Source of the DNA: Takakia lepidozioides
Taxonomy: Eukaryota > Streptophyta > Takakiopsida > Takakiales > Takakiaceae
Assembly: GCA_030704615.1 (NCBI GenBank)
Contig: CM060731.1
Coordinates: 39,184,001-39,248,000, forward strand
Direction of reading: 5' to 3'
DNA length: 64,000 bases
A program made the translations under genes and the position numbers. Position 1 is the first letter of the stretch, and each line of letters opens with the position of its first letter. The notes below the pieces were generated by a model. It had not been told where the DNA came from, did not search any database, and saw nothing but the letters and a program-made list of their open reading frames with translations. Positions 23,285 through 35,200 of the stretch are shown here, in pieces.

Positions 23285-23665
23285 AAATTGGGTTGCACGG
23301 AATTTGGATGTTTTTTCATCCAAAATACAAAAAATAAAAAAAATAAAAAAAGTCCTAGTGAAATATTTCTTCACTAAAATACCTATGAGTTGCAAAACTC
23401 TCGTTAGTTTCTACTTTTTCAATCCAACCTGGATGAAAAAAAGACTTCATCTGACAGGACCTAAATACGGGGCAAGACAGGTATAAACCCCCGATGTTTT
23501 TCATCTAACCTAGATGAAAGACAGACTACATCCGTTGAGTACAAGACATGATGAAAGCACGATGTCTTTCATCTTCCGCGAATAAGAAACGGACAACGTC
23601 CGTCGGGCGGACAGACTAGCGGATGTTTTTCATCCTGAGAAGGATGAATGACGGGCCAGACAGGG
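23285..23665. repeat. Right block of TCATCC/GGATGA palindromic repeats
   Basis: The units TTGGATGTTTTTTCATCCAA, TTTTTCATCTAACCTAGATG and TTTTTCATCCTGAGAAGGAT, with related ones, repeat the motif of the left block at 20905-21435. The pair of blocks brackets LINE copies B and C. Confidence 0.65.
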
Positions 23666-24125
23666 GAAAACCCTGCGCAACCCTAATGTCTTTCTTTTTA
23701 TGCTGCGAGAGCGCGCGCGATGGCGGCTTGTGAAGAGCGATGGTGCTCGTGCTGCAGATACCTTGAGCTGCCAATCCTTGAGTGTTTATGGCTCCTATGA
23801 GCGCCGCCTTGGCGGGCTCTTTAAGGCGATGGCGGTGGCTTAGAGATGAGGGAAGATTCACTGTCTCAGTTGTCTGTTTTTTTGCTGCACAAGGGAACCG
23901 CAGCAGTGATGGCGGAGGTACCACCTGCATGCTTATGACGTTTCCCTAGGAGCCCTCCTCTGGATCTTTGATGAATGGCGGCGTCTTGGTAGAACAAGGA
24001 AGTCTCTCTCCCTCCCATTATAAACCATACCTTTTGAGACCAAGCTCTTTTTTCTTGTGCTTGGCAAAACTTTGCTTTGGTTAAGGTAACAGTGCTGTGG
24101 TGTTGGCGGAGTCCTCCCTGCACGG
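23666..24125. other. No clear gene; trailing part of LINE ORF1 relic possible
   Basis: Minus-strand frames continue here after the ORF1-like stop, but nothing recognisable remains. Confidence 0.35.
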
Positions 24126-25046
24126 TTAGGATTGTGAAGGGATGACGACTCTCCCCCAGACAGTAAAAAAGGTTTCTTTTCTGTTTGTTTTGCTTCCTTG
24201 CTTTCTTTGGCATTCTCTACGCTTAGATTGAAGTGTATTTGATCTTGATAGCAAGTGTGGAAGCCTGTTACTCACCTCGTGCATCCTCACTAACTCACAA
24301 TGCGTTGTGGTTGTTTTTGGGATGGGCACAGGTGAGGGCTTCCACTTAATATTCTGATGTCTAGGTGCCATCTTGGGGATGCCAATGTCCTCAGTAACCT
24401 GAGAATGTGTGACCTCGGTATCTACACTGAGAATTTTGTCCTGAGCTGGCTCCAGAACATTGATTGCCCCTATGAATGAGCCAAAGCTGGCACCTATCTC
24501 TGGGAGCGAAGTCAGATACGTGGGAGGTAGGAAGGGGATGGCAATGACTCTCGGCTTCCACAAGATGCCTTTCTTGTGACCCCAATCCTGGGTCCAAGGA
24601 AAGATGTGGACTTTGGAGGCGGATGTCTGTGTGTTGAGGCGCAGAGCCTTTTCTGCATCTGCTGGCGAGCTGAAGATGATAGCGTAGAAGCCTTTCCCCA
24701 TTGAAAGGCTAAAGTGTTGTGCCAATCCACCAGCAGTTCCTACTTGCTCGATAATCCAAGTACGAATTGATTTTCTCGTCCGCGGCTTTCCAGGGAAGTA
24801 CAAGAGGATGCCTGTCTTTGTTAACTTTTGCACTTTAGCCTGCAGCTTAGCTTTGTTCAAATTTATGACAGGTTGCTCCTTGTCTTCTTGCACCGTTGTG
24901 TCCTCCCACGCGTTCTCAGTCATCAATGGTGAGGGCGGGGGGGCAGAGGCTGAGGGGCCTTTTCCTAGAATGGAGGCAACTTCAACTTGCAGCATGGAGG
25001 ATTTCCTGGTCCAAATCTGATTTCTGGCTTTCGCTGCCGGAGACAA
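24126..25046 (-). pseudogene. LINE ORF1-like protein with DUF4283-type domain
   Basis: A 306-codon open frame. Residues about 70-200 fit the DUF4283 domain of plant L1 ORF1/Gag-like proteins: GKPRTRKSIRTWIIEQ, then GKGFYAIIFSSPADAEKAL, the PWTQDWG segment, and IPFLPPTYLTSLPEIGASFG. Such proteins bind element RNA. The C-terminal zinc knuckle is absent and no ORF2 follows on this strand within 1 kb, so it is listed as a relic although the frame is open. A domesticated copy cannot be excluded. Confidence 0.5.
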
Positions 25047-27473
25047 CCGCCGGTTTCGGGTAGACGACAGGCGTGAGAAGCAAGAATGGGAATAAGAGTT
25101 AGAGCGGGGGGAGGAGAGGAATGAGGTAGCGAGTGGAGGGGTGGGATAGACGTGGATTATGCAAGGGAACGATGTGGAGCGAAGACCGCAAATGCGACAA
25201 GCTGTTAGAGATGATAGATAACTGATTCAGCTGAATGCATGTAGAATTGCATCAACATCAACATTTAGAGAAAAAAACATGAGCTCTCCTCAATCCTTGG
25301 TCTATGCAGCAGATATGAAGGGGTTAGTAGAAGAAGAGAAGTCTTCCCGCCCTGTAGAGAATGCATGGTGGCTTGGCAGCGTCTCCATACTGCACTCTTT
25401 CAAGGCTCATTAAGAGCCGCTGCATCGAGCAGACCACTGCAGGCCTCGGGGAGCCACCGATTAGCGACAAAAGCTTAAGTGCCTGAGACAATGGAAAAGT
25501 GTGGGTGTGTGAGCGTGGAGACTCATTAAACCAACATGGGAAGCCGGGGGGGTGGGAAGAACTCTGTTGGATCTTATGAATGAAGAAAGACTTGAGAAGA
25601 GAGGCACATGAAGATGAACACAGGGAAGATGAAATCTTAGCAGATTCTTTAGGTTTTCCTTTTTCGTCATTGCTTTGAAAGAGAGCGCAGGGGGGGGAGA
25701 TGGTTGGGGTAACGTAGCAGAACTTCCTCATGTTACTGCCTGATGGGGGAACTTGACTTGCAAAAGAGATTTTGGGGGAGGGGGAGGGGGGGGGGGAGCA
25801 GGATGGCCTTCTGCATAGTGAGAGAGATAGGGGAACTGGATGGTCTTCTGCATCGACAGACCCATTCCAGCCTCTTATATGTGAGAGTGGCTCAAAGTAA
25901 TTGTTGGCTGGTAAGCTTGCTCACTATACGTTTGATCATGGCAAGTATATATCCCATGCATCTCTCAATGCAGTCTCAAACAACATAAGCCCCCCAAGTT
26001 TGGGTGGGGCCGGTTAATTCTAGAGTGGTCCAGGAATTTAAAAAGGCGGCTAACCACGTGTATTCAGGAATGAGATGAAGGGTCCAAAAGATTAAGGATC
26101 CCAAATCCTCCGAGGCATTAGGTAATCAAGAAGGTCAGAAAGACGAAGGCGAATGGCCCAGCCTGGGTTACTGGAACGTCCAAACGACGAGGCCAGGTGT
26201 AGATCGTTGCATAGAAATAGCAGAAAGTTCTAGACCCTTCAAGAAAAAACGGGAGCGGTGGCCTTTGGAACTTTAGAGCTTTGTAGAACGACAAGGCGGC
26301 GAGCGAGCAAGAGTGGTGGGCCAACATGTAGGGAGCAAGGTACTGTGGTGGGAGCTGGTGGCAGTGACATGCTGCTAGTGTCGAGTAGCCTCTCTTGTTC
26401 TGTAAGTAGATTCAATACATATTGTTGTTTGGTGGCTCAGCAAGTTCATGTATCCCCGTTTCTGGCAGAACTCGTCGCAATGAGCATGCATTTTAGATTT
26501 GTGTGTTTTGTATTTGACGAGCTACGAATTGAACAGTAGGTTTAGGGCTGAGTTGCTGGTGTTGTTTTTTTGCTACTAGTTGTACAGTGGCAGTTTCCAT
26601 ATAGACTTGTTGATATTTTGTGATTTAATACTCTGCACCTTAGGTATAGGTCATTTTTTCTAGACCTTTGGTATTCATTGGTCCAGACGTTTAGACAGGG
26701 AGGACCTCTAATTTTGATGAGTTGCCATCATCTCATGAACATAGGAACATAGGAGCGGACTACATGCATGCACATTAATTGGGTCGAGGACTTCGATTTT
26801 TTTTGGGTTAAGACATTTATAAGTACCTCCATGTAGGTAGTTCCGTGATTTCTTCCATAAAGGTACAAAAACGAGTTGAACTACCTCCATGCAAAGTTAA
26901 AATTGAACTTTTCTTTGAGAGTGAATTCATAAAACATAAAGCATCATACTCTCTATGGGATATCCATATAATTTATGTGTACATGTATATAATTTCACTC
27001 CTAGAATTCAATACATATTGAGGCCGACTTAAGCAAATGCAGCTATCTAGTAATCCAAGCTTTCTCACCAATCACAAAATACTCGGAAGAGTAGTTTAGA
27101 TCAGAGAGACTTTAAATAACCCCCAACTGCCTGTATTGAATTTTGGGCCAACATTTTGGTTGTTCGTTTATTAGGGAAGTGGAGGATGAACTCGTTACGA
27201 CATCTCTAAATGTGAACGTGTTGCTGAAACAAGAGTAACTTGACCGACAAGGGATTCAGGTGGACACGCGACATCTCTACTTGTAAGCCTTTAATTTGGA
27301 ATTACTTTTCGTTTCTAGCTTCAGAACCCACAATAGTATGAGAGTTTTCCAACTCCTCAAACTATCTAAATTTTTTTCTGGTTTTGTTATTAGTCAACGG
27401 ACTTAGTGTTTCATAGCATCTTCCACAAGAAACCAGGTCTTGTCGAACTGCCCATTTGCAAACAAATACGAAG
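25047..27473. other. No gene recognised
   Basis: About 2.4 kb with G-runs near 25690 and 25777-25797 and otherwise plain sequence. No supported coding frame, RNA gene or clear repeat was found. Confidence 0.4.
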
Positions 27474-27603
27474 ATGGTTGAAGGGGTGAAGCTCGACCGC
27501 ATCACATTTGTGTGCATTTGCGATGCGTGTGCAAGCCTGGCAACTCTGAAAAAGGGCGAAGATGCCCATGGCGACATCAAAGCTGGAATGTACCAGATGT
27601 GAT
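27474..27603 (+). pseudogene. PPR repeat scrap
   Basis: The frame gives GVKLDRITFVCICDACASLA followed by TLKKGEDAHGDIKAG. This is one PLS-type pentatricopeptide repeat and the start of the next. It is too short to be functional. It resembles the relics at 10503 and 38290. Confidence 0.75.
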
Positions 27604-28640
27604 CCTGATTTAACTGTTGAATTAGTGACTGGATTTTTGGCTCATAAGAGTATGTTGTGATCGTTTCACGAGCTGTTGAATATCTGTTGTTCAATCAAAT
27701 CACGCAATTTGTGTATTGTTTTCCCTCTCATATTTATGACATTGACCACAATTTTTCCCAACTGAATGTAGCTTGAAGGATGGCTGGAAAAGAGAGGGTA
27801 GGGGGAGAGCCAGGAAGAGACATAAGGCAAAGTATGTCTAGATAACCCACTTGTAAACAATGTCCATGCCAGGTGTGAATTTTTTGCACCATTAGCAAGT
27901 GATACGCATCAATTGTAGAGACACAAACAATCTTTTAAAGTAGTCAGTAATGCTTTTAATGAATGACACAACTTTGTTGCACTCAATCACACAACAGTCA
28001 TGGTTCATGCAGCCCTCTATACAGATGGGTGCACCTAAAGGTGATTTTATGATGAGCAACTGAAGGAACTCTGTCAGGATGTGTGTTTCTTTCAAAAGTT
28101 AGTGTGGAAGGAGGATTTCATGGTTTAACCAGCACATGCTCCTCCATTACAGGAAAAATAACAAGTCTGGACCTTGGGAAACAATATAAAGCCTAAGGGA
28201 GCGTTCCATGTGACAGAATACATTGAAAACAGCAAAATCTTACAATGGTTGAATCTGTACGTGAGTGACATTGATGACCAGGTTTAACCTCTAATCCTTC
28301 CAAAACCTTCAGAATACTTGGGACTGAGAGTATTATCACATTTCAACCACAATCTTGATTCCTTCTTCGTCCTTTTATTCATTATTGAAATATAAATTAT
28401 GTTCTTTCATTTTGCAGTGTACTCCAGAAAGTAAAGACGATAAGATTTGGTTTCATTTTCCAGGGCGCGAGAGAGTAGCTAAAGAGGAGAGGAAGCTTGG
28501 TCACAATACTTGGGACTGACAGATGAGCAGTGGCAGTAGTACACTTTTTAGAATTTTCTAATATTGAATGTCATGAGTGGAAACTTATGGTTGTGGGGTG
28601 GGGTGATGGTTCAGGCAGCAAATCATCCGCTGAACGTGCC
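27604..28640. other. No gene recognised
   Basis: AT-rich sequence with no supported coding frame. It may include the left flank of the rolling-circle element that follows. Confidence 0.35.
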
Positions 28641-28654
28641 ACTGTGAAGGTGTC

Positions 28655-28870
28655 AAGACTGATTATATCAATATCAAAATCAATTTTATCAATATCATTT
28701 TTATCAACATCACTTTTATCAAGATCAATATCAACATCATTATCATTATTGTTACCATTATCAAGACAAATAATTTTTTTCAAAGACATTTGTTTTTATC
28801 AAGATTTTTATCATAAACAATTGTTTTTATCAAGACAAATGAGTTTTATTAAAAACAACTATTTCCGTTA
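28655..28870. repeat. ATCAA-rich short tandem repeats
   Basis: Degenerate 6-12 base repeats around ATCAA/TTTTATCAA extend for about 200 bases directly before the first ORF of the rolling-circle element. They may be its subterminal region. Confidence 0.6.
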
Positions 28871-28988
28871 AAATTTCATATAGACCTATTCAGTCATTAT
28901 TTATTTTTATCAAAAGGCTCTTGTCCACTGAAAATATAATTACTTATTTGTGAGACATATTTCCAAATGTGTATAACCCCAAATTAAA

Positions 28989-29395
28989 ATGGAAAAAGAA
29001 ATTGCTAGTAAGAGACGGAGAAAGTATGCTTTAAATAAAGAGAAATTAAATGATGAGCGACAAAAAAGATGTAAATCTCAACCGACTCCCGATCCAAACA
29101 AAACAAATGCCAAACGAAGGGAAAAATACAGATTTGAACATCCACCACAAACCACGGAAATAAATCCAGACAAAACAAATGCTAAACGAAGGGGAAAATA
29201 TAAATTTAAACATCCACCACCAACCAAGGAAATAGAATTTCAACCCAATCCCGATCCAGACGAAACAAATGCTAAACGAAGGAAAAAATACAGATTCGAA
29301 CATCCACTACAAACCACGGAAATAGAATTTCAACCCACTCCTGATCCAGATGAAACAAATGCAGAATATGAACGGTTAGTCCAGCAGTTTCGTAG
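28989..29395 (+). pseudogene. Helitron N-terminal basic repeat region
   Basis: From ATG 28989 the frame reads EIASKRRRKYALNKEKLNDE. It is followed by three to four tandem units of about 30 residues, each with PDPDETNAKRRKKYRFEHP and variations, and then NAEYERLV. Arg/Lys/Tyr-rich leaders of the KRRxxY kind are usual at the N-terminus of Helitron proteins. Here one such motif seems to have been amplified. The frame runs into unrelated sequence at about 29395 and stops at 29525. Confidence 0.6.
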
Positions 29396-30097
29396 GGGAG
29401 GTGCTACATATGCATTTTTCAAAAACATTGGGGCAACTCAGAGCGGTGACGTACGGCTGGTCGCACTCCCCTGTACCATTTTCGCTCATGTTTTGGATGA
29501 TAACACATGCGCCGCTTTGCAGTGAGTGCATAATGCCTACACAGCCCATGGAGGATAGACATAGCTACCCAGATAATGATCTCTTTTTATTTTCAAGGTG
29601 GCGCGCCACTGTTGTCATGGCCCACCCCTCTGTCTCTGTCTCTCGCTCATCTCTCTTTCACCACTATCCTACACTTGGCATTCTCTTCTCATCTCTAATA
29701 CCTTTGCTGGTTTTCTGTTTTTCAGGCTACAAGGATTTTTTACATCACCTCGTCTTCCACTCCACCCTTCAGACGAGTGTGTGTCACATGTGGCCTCGAG
29801 GACATAACACGTCAGGATGACGGCTTGTTCTTTTGTAATGCTTGCAAAATAGCAAGTCACTGTGCCCTTCATGTTTGCATAGCTAGTAGCATTTAGGGTG
29901 TGGATGGGATTGTGCAGGTGTATGTCAATTCAGATTGGGTGGAGGCCATAGTGGGCATGACCAATGAAGATCTGAAAAATGCTCATAGAACAGACAGGCT
30001 TTGCATCATCAATGCGTTCTCTAGCATGCGTCATGTGGGACGGTTTTCTTTGAACCCTGTGGGGGATTTGGTTGGATTTAAAGAACATGCAACATAG
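29396..30097 (+). pseudogene. Captured fragment with RPA-like zinc finger, uncertain
   Basis: This 700-base insert has ordinary GC content inside the AT-rich element. After an intron-like stretch ending in TTTTTCAG at 29724, a frame reads VCVTCGLEDITRQ, then DDGLFFCNACK and HCALHVC, a two-pair Cys finger. After one stop it gives DGIVQVYVNSDWVEAIVGMT and NEDLKNAHRTDR. The layout (Cys finger, beta-strand, W-x-x-x-hydrophobic-G-x-x) resembles the C-terminal OB-fold of RPA70-type proteins. It may be a captured host gene piece. Identification is by pattern only. Confidence 0.35.
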
Positions 30098-30759
30098 TTC
30101 TTTTGCTGCAATCAAGAGCACGCTAGACTAGAGGGTTGTTTTCAGGTGTATCAGCCTTTACAATAGTTTAGTGTATGCTCGGATTTCCTCGGATTAACTT
30201 GGAATTCCTACATCTATAGGCCATTTGGTTTCATGGTGCTGCTTCATATGTGAAGCATTTTTCCTTAGCATCTCTACTTAGTCAAAGTAGTTCTTACCAT
30301 GACAATATAGCCCACACAACATGATTGGATTTTAGTAATCCATTTTTGTGAGCTGTGTGTGGTTTATGGTTGCAATATATGAGTACTTTGACAATATTGT
30401 GCCATTCTTGTGTGTTCTTTCAGTTTTACAGACTTCACCCTTTTAGTTTACAACTACATTTTTAGTCAGTCCCTCACTTAATCAGCCAGTCTCTCACTTC
30501 ATTTGTCAATTCAGATTTATCTACTACAATATCTATGAAATTTAATTCATCCAAACATATAATTTACTATTACTATTGTTCAACAACTCTTTATTCGACG
30601 TTTCTTTGCCTTGTACATGCTTGTTTGTGTTCTTATAAGATTTTCAAAATCTATCTAATCTGGCCAACTTCCATTAATATTATTTTCTGTTATAATACAA
30701 CTTGAACCTTAATTCAGTTTTTTACAACCTTATTTTATATCTAATTTACTCTCTCAATA
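30098..30759. other. Non-coding AT-rich part of the Helitron
   Basis: No supported frame. AT content rises again after the insert. Confidence 0.4.
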
Positions 30760-31507
30760 ATGGATACAGAAATAGACTTAATATTACAATATCAAGATTT
30801 GCATCGTGTACACGATTACCATTATGTTGTTGGAGACTATTTATTTGATTCGGTTGCTTATTTGCTGCATTACAAAATATCATCTACAGATCTGCGTCAT
30901 CAAACCATGAAACATTTTTTGCAAACTTTACAATTGCCCACTGATGAGGTGGCCGAAATGATTCAAATCCACATTTCTTCGGACGCCCTTTATGAGTTAC
31001 ATGGTGTTCACACAATTGATGAATTTGTTCAACAAATGTCCAAAAGTGTTGTTTGTGGAGGTTTAGAAGGTGATAATCGTGTCATTTTTTGTTTAGCAAA
31101 TTATTTACAAAGACCCATTCGGTTATGGTCTCGAGTAAATAAAAGAATAATTTTTTTTTGTGGGTGATCAATTTGTTGCGCATACCCCTCTCCGACTACT
31201 TTATGACGATAGACACGGTACGAAGAGTGGAAACTTTATTTTAAACAGAACTCATTGCACTTCAAATATTATACCATCAACCTCGATTTCAAATTCTCAA
31301 TCGCTTTCAATTTCGGAATTTGCAACATCAATACAACCTTCTTTGATATCACAACATGTCACTAAAAAAAAGGGTCGACAACAAAATGATCTTATGAACA
31401 ACACCAATGTAACCCGGAAAACACCTCGTTTTCAATGGCTACCAACTCATGATGAACACATGTTCAATTTGATGGTTGAGTTTCCGTTGCCACTCTCAAA
31501 CACATAG
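30760..31507 (+). pseudogene. OTU-like domain of the Helitron, active Cys replaced
   Basis: From ATG 30760 the frame gives HYVVGDYLFDSVAYLL, where OTU cysteine proteases have G-D/N-C-L-F. The catalytic Cys is Tyr at residue 27 (TAT 30838-30840, one base from TGT). Downstream are VVCGGLEGDNRVIFCLANYL and PIRLW, matching the OTU W-G-G/L-A-x-x-x-x-P-I pattern. After a frame change near 31160 comes TPLRLLYDD, where the catalytic His region should be. OTU domains remove ubiquitin and accompany Rep-helicase proteins in Helentrons. With the Cys gone it could not be a protease. Confidence 0.65.
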
Positions 31508-31699
31508 CACAGATCTTCTCTCGTCATTATGCAACTTTGAATCTCACATTTATTCAAATTTATTCTCATTTGCGGTGAATTAATAATAAAATAAAGTATA
31601 TAACAAAACAAAATACACCGCAAATTGATTCTCCCATTGCTGTTCAGTCCAACCAATACCTCTTCATTCATTGCATCATTCCAACAATAATCCCATTGA

Positions 31700-32810
31700 A
31701 ATTCATATAAATTCTGCTCATCGCAGTAAATACATTAAAAAAATTGCCTGATACACCAGTGCATCCATGTATGTGTTGTCATCGACTATGTTTTAAAAAA
31801 CAAATTGTTACACCGACAAAAAAATTGTTAAAAAAATTAGCCGTGTATATTCCCATTGTAACAACGGAACAAAATCATGGACAAATGTTTATAGAGTTGT
31901 AAATTAATGCTTGACCATGATAAATCTCCTAAATATGTTCCTAATATAATTCATCTAAATGCTCCTATTAATAATGTTCAAAACCTCAATGCGCTTGAGA
32001 AAAGATTAATTGCACCACGTATGGCATTTGCCCAAATATATCAATTACAAGGTTATGGCCAATATGGTATACGTGGTAGCATTATAAACGGTCCATCAAA
32101 TGTTAACAATACACAATCAGTTTTACCTCGCATGCCGAATGATGATACTACCATTGGAGTACTTTTAAAACGTCGTCTGGAATATAAATCTCCATATTTA
32201 TGAGGAACTGTTCGTCCCAATTTTATTATGTTGGCTATACAAGATCTTGTTGCTACTCCATTATACATAGAAGCTAATGTTACCATTCGACCACAATGGT
32301 TAGGATTATTTGCAATGTCCCATCAAACAGAACAAAATTGTATAAATATCGATGAACCATTAGAAGAATTTAATGAAATATCTCAAGATGAGTTTGAGGA
32401 AGTTGTCGAAAATACTACTAGCGATACTCTAGTACAAAATATCCTCACTTCAGAGCAAATACAAGTATTTCATGATGGTCTATTAACAGTAGCTCCTTCT
32501 CAAGACTTTAAACCATTAGGTCTTTTCCAAGATACTCATAGTGAATAATTGAATTTTCATTTTTTTCATTGTCTTATCAAGCCATTGCACAATGGGAAAT
32601 ATTACATAAAGATCATGATTTCGCGAGACATATTCCAAATCTTTTTTTTAAAGCTATCAAAGTATTAATTCATGGCGTTACATCATCTTCTTGGATTCGT
32701 ATTCGTAAAGGTAAACTTTTTGGTAGACAATTGAAAGCGGACAAACTTACTGAAAAACCAAATTTAGATAATTATAACCACCAACTTTCTTTGCCACATT
32801 TACAAGTGTA
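31700..32810 (+). pseudogene. Helitron mid region before Rep, broken
   Basis: Short frames carry segments typical of Helitron proteins ahead of Rep: NALEKRLIAPRMAFAQIYQL (followed by GYGQYGIRGSIIN), DDTTIGVLLKRRLEYKSPYL, then LVATPLYIEANVTI, and a start of the Rep-like N domain (AQWEILHKDHDFARHIPNLF). The LEKRLIAPRMAF-L-Q segment resembles the DUF6570 region known in these proteins. Frame changes separate the pieces. Confidence 0.55.
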
Positions 32811-32849
32811 GAAAGTAAATAGACATATTCACTGCAAACCATCTATTCG

Positions 32850-33430
32850 CTCAATCATAAAAAATTGGGAATTCCAAATGACATTCAAAATTTGGAAAGT
32901 AAACACGTTGTTGAATTGGTAAAATCGGATCCCGTTACATGTGCTCGATATTATGATCATCGAATGGGTGCATTTAGACATCTATGTATGAAAGATCATA
33001 CCATTTTTGGAACACTCCGTTCTTTGTAACGGAATTTCAAAGCCGAGGCAGTGAGCATGATCATGGTATGTTATGGATAGCTAATGCACTAATTTACGGG
33101 GTTGATAAAAATGATATAATTGAACAATTCGTAGATAAATATATAACATCCGATAATAATGTTCTTCCACCCATCCTACGTGAAGCTCAAACCCATTCGT
33201 TTGCTATTGACAAATATATTGAGCGACCAACTACATTATATCACTTGAGTCTCAGTGAATATGTAGCATATTATAATGTAGATAGAAATAATATAAAACC
33301 GCGGCAAAAATCCCATATTATTAGGTATGTGCACTATAACGAACATCGCGATTCTGAGAACATTATCGGAACAACTTTTACTTTTTCATCCATTTGTGGG
33401 AAGCGAAGAATCACAAAAAGGCGACCATGA
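32850..33430 (+). pseudogene. Helitron Rep (HUH) domain, internally deleted
   Basis: Frames show LVKSDPVTCARYYDHRMGAF, then, one frame over, FFVTEFQSRGSEHDHGMLWI. The H-D-H is the metal-binding HUH motif (about 33052-33066). GVDKNDIIEQFVDKYI and LREAQTH follow. Normally a Cys-rich stretch and the tyrosine motif come next. Instead the sequence jumps to LSEYVAYYNV and HIIRYVHYNEHRD, a region that normally precedes the helicase. The part with the catalytic tyrosine therefore seems to be deleted near 33205-33225, which would disable strand nicking. Confidence 0.75.
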
Positions 33431-35200
33431 AACATGGCATGATGCTTATTTGGTTCATAAACCAACTATATTGATGAAACGTGACAAATTCATATATAAG
33501 TTCCTAACAGAAAACACTACTATTTCAGATTGGAATACATTAGAAACAAAAGCACACGAATTAACAAAAATCAACAATCTTAGTATATGGATGGACAAGT
33601 TCATTGATGTTGATATAGAACCAAACGTTTCTGAGTCTCTGACATATTGCAGAGGGATTGAAAACATATGACATAGCAACAGAATTTCATTTGCGTCCTT
33701 AAATTGGATTGTCAATAACAATACCAGAGATAAACATATCTACAACACCTGATAACATTATTCCTAATAAACAATTTTATGAACAGTTGCGAAAGTTTAA
33801 TCCAGAACAACGTGCAATTTTCGATGACTGCATACACAGAAAACAGATGTTTCATGACAAACCCTTGCATTTGTTTCTAATTGGGGGAGCAGGAACTGGA
33901 AAAACGTTTACTTGACTTATTATTATTCGAGGTCTGCTTAGATTTTATAATAAACATCCACAATCTGACCCACTTAAGAAAAAAACAATTCTTATGGCTT
34001 ACACTGGCAAAGCAGCCTTCAATATTGATGGAACAACCATTCATTCTGGGCTAAGCATACCTCTTAATTGCAAACATTTGCCTTCACTCGGATCAGAACG
34101 ATTGGACACGTTGGTAAAATCATTTGATCACCTACAATTTATGGTGTTAGATGAAGTGTCTCTTGTGGGTAATAGGTTGCTTACGTTTATTGATCAACGA
34201 CTACGATCAATTAAACAAATTCATGGTACTTTCTTTGGTAATATTGATGTTATTATTACTGGAGATTTTTTATCAGGCACCGCCAGTAAGAGATTCGTGG
34301 GTTTTTAAGAAAAAAACTCGGAAGTCCTGATGCTTTAGTTCTCGGTTTTTTGGCAAGACTGTGTTAAATGTTACAAACTTACTCAAGTAATGCGTCAATC
34401 AGATAATGAATTTATTGGCATACTCAATCGACTACGAACAGCAACAACAACCCAACACAATATTAATATTCTAAATCAACAATGTTGTCGCTCTCCGCCA
34501 AACAATCCAGCATTTCTACATTTATATTATACCAACAAAAATATGTTAATTTATAATCACAAAGCATTCGAGCAAACTAAAGGATCTGTATATATTTTTG
34601 AAGCTATTGACAAACACCATGATCCATGTCCATCTACTTTTTAAGCTCTTGGATAATGCAGCCAACACGGCTGGCTTACATACAATAATTCATGTTAAAA
34701 AAGAGATGTTAATTGAATTATGTGCAGGAAATTATGCAACTCATGATGGTCTAGTAAATGGGGCGGACGGTATATTTAAACATACTTCCGTGTTAACAAA
34801 TTCAACCCCTTTAATATGGATACAATTTAACAATCCAAAATCTGGTGTTGCTACACGTGCAAAAAATATTCACTTATATAACTCAACAATAGATAAGTTA
34901 TGGACTCCAATTCAACCAATTTCTAAAGAGATTAAAATATGATCAAATACTTCACATATAATTACTAGAACCCAATTTCCTATTCAATTAGCAGCCGCTC
35001 GAACAATCCATCGTTCTCAAGGCTTAGCTTTGGACTATCTAGCATTCGATCCTACAGGGGTATATAAACATGGTTTAAGTTATATAGCTTTGTCACGCAT
35101 ACGTAACAAAGAAAACTTATACCTCTTAGCAAATTTGCAATTGAAAAATTTTCATGTTGACAATGGGGTTGCCGAGGAGATGCAACGTCTACATACAAGC
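33327..35200 (+). pseudogene. Pif1-family helicase domain of the Helitron
   Basis: The frame runs from REQLLLFHPF-like sequence (EQLLLFHPFVGSEE) into the helicase. Motif I (Walker A) is GGAGTGKT at about 33883-33906, followed by a TGA at 33913. AYTGKAAFNIDGTTIHSGL and motif II (VLDEVSLV) follow. GDF is motif III, after which the frame slips near 34270. Downstream are the 2B-like region (IQFNNPKSG) and the terminal motifs AARTIHRSQGLALD and HGLSYIALSRIRNKENLYLL. Pif1 helicases unwind DNA 5' to 3'; in Helitrons this displaces the strand. One stop and about three frame changes disable it. Confidence 0.85.

Noticed and set aside
28571-28789. Asp/Ile-rich minus-strand protein (DIDIDLDKSDVDKNDID)
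   Set aside because: A translation of the ATCAA-type simple repeat before the Helitron, without coding support.
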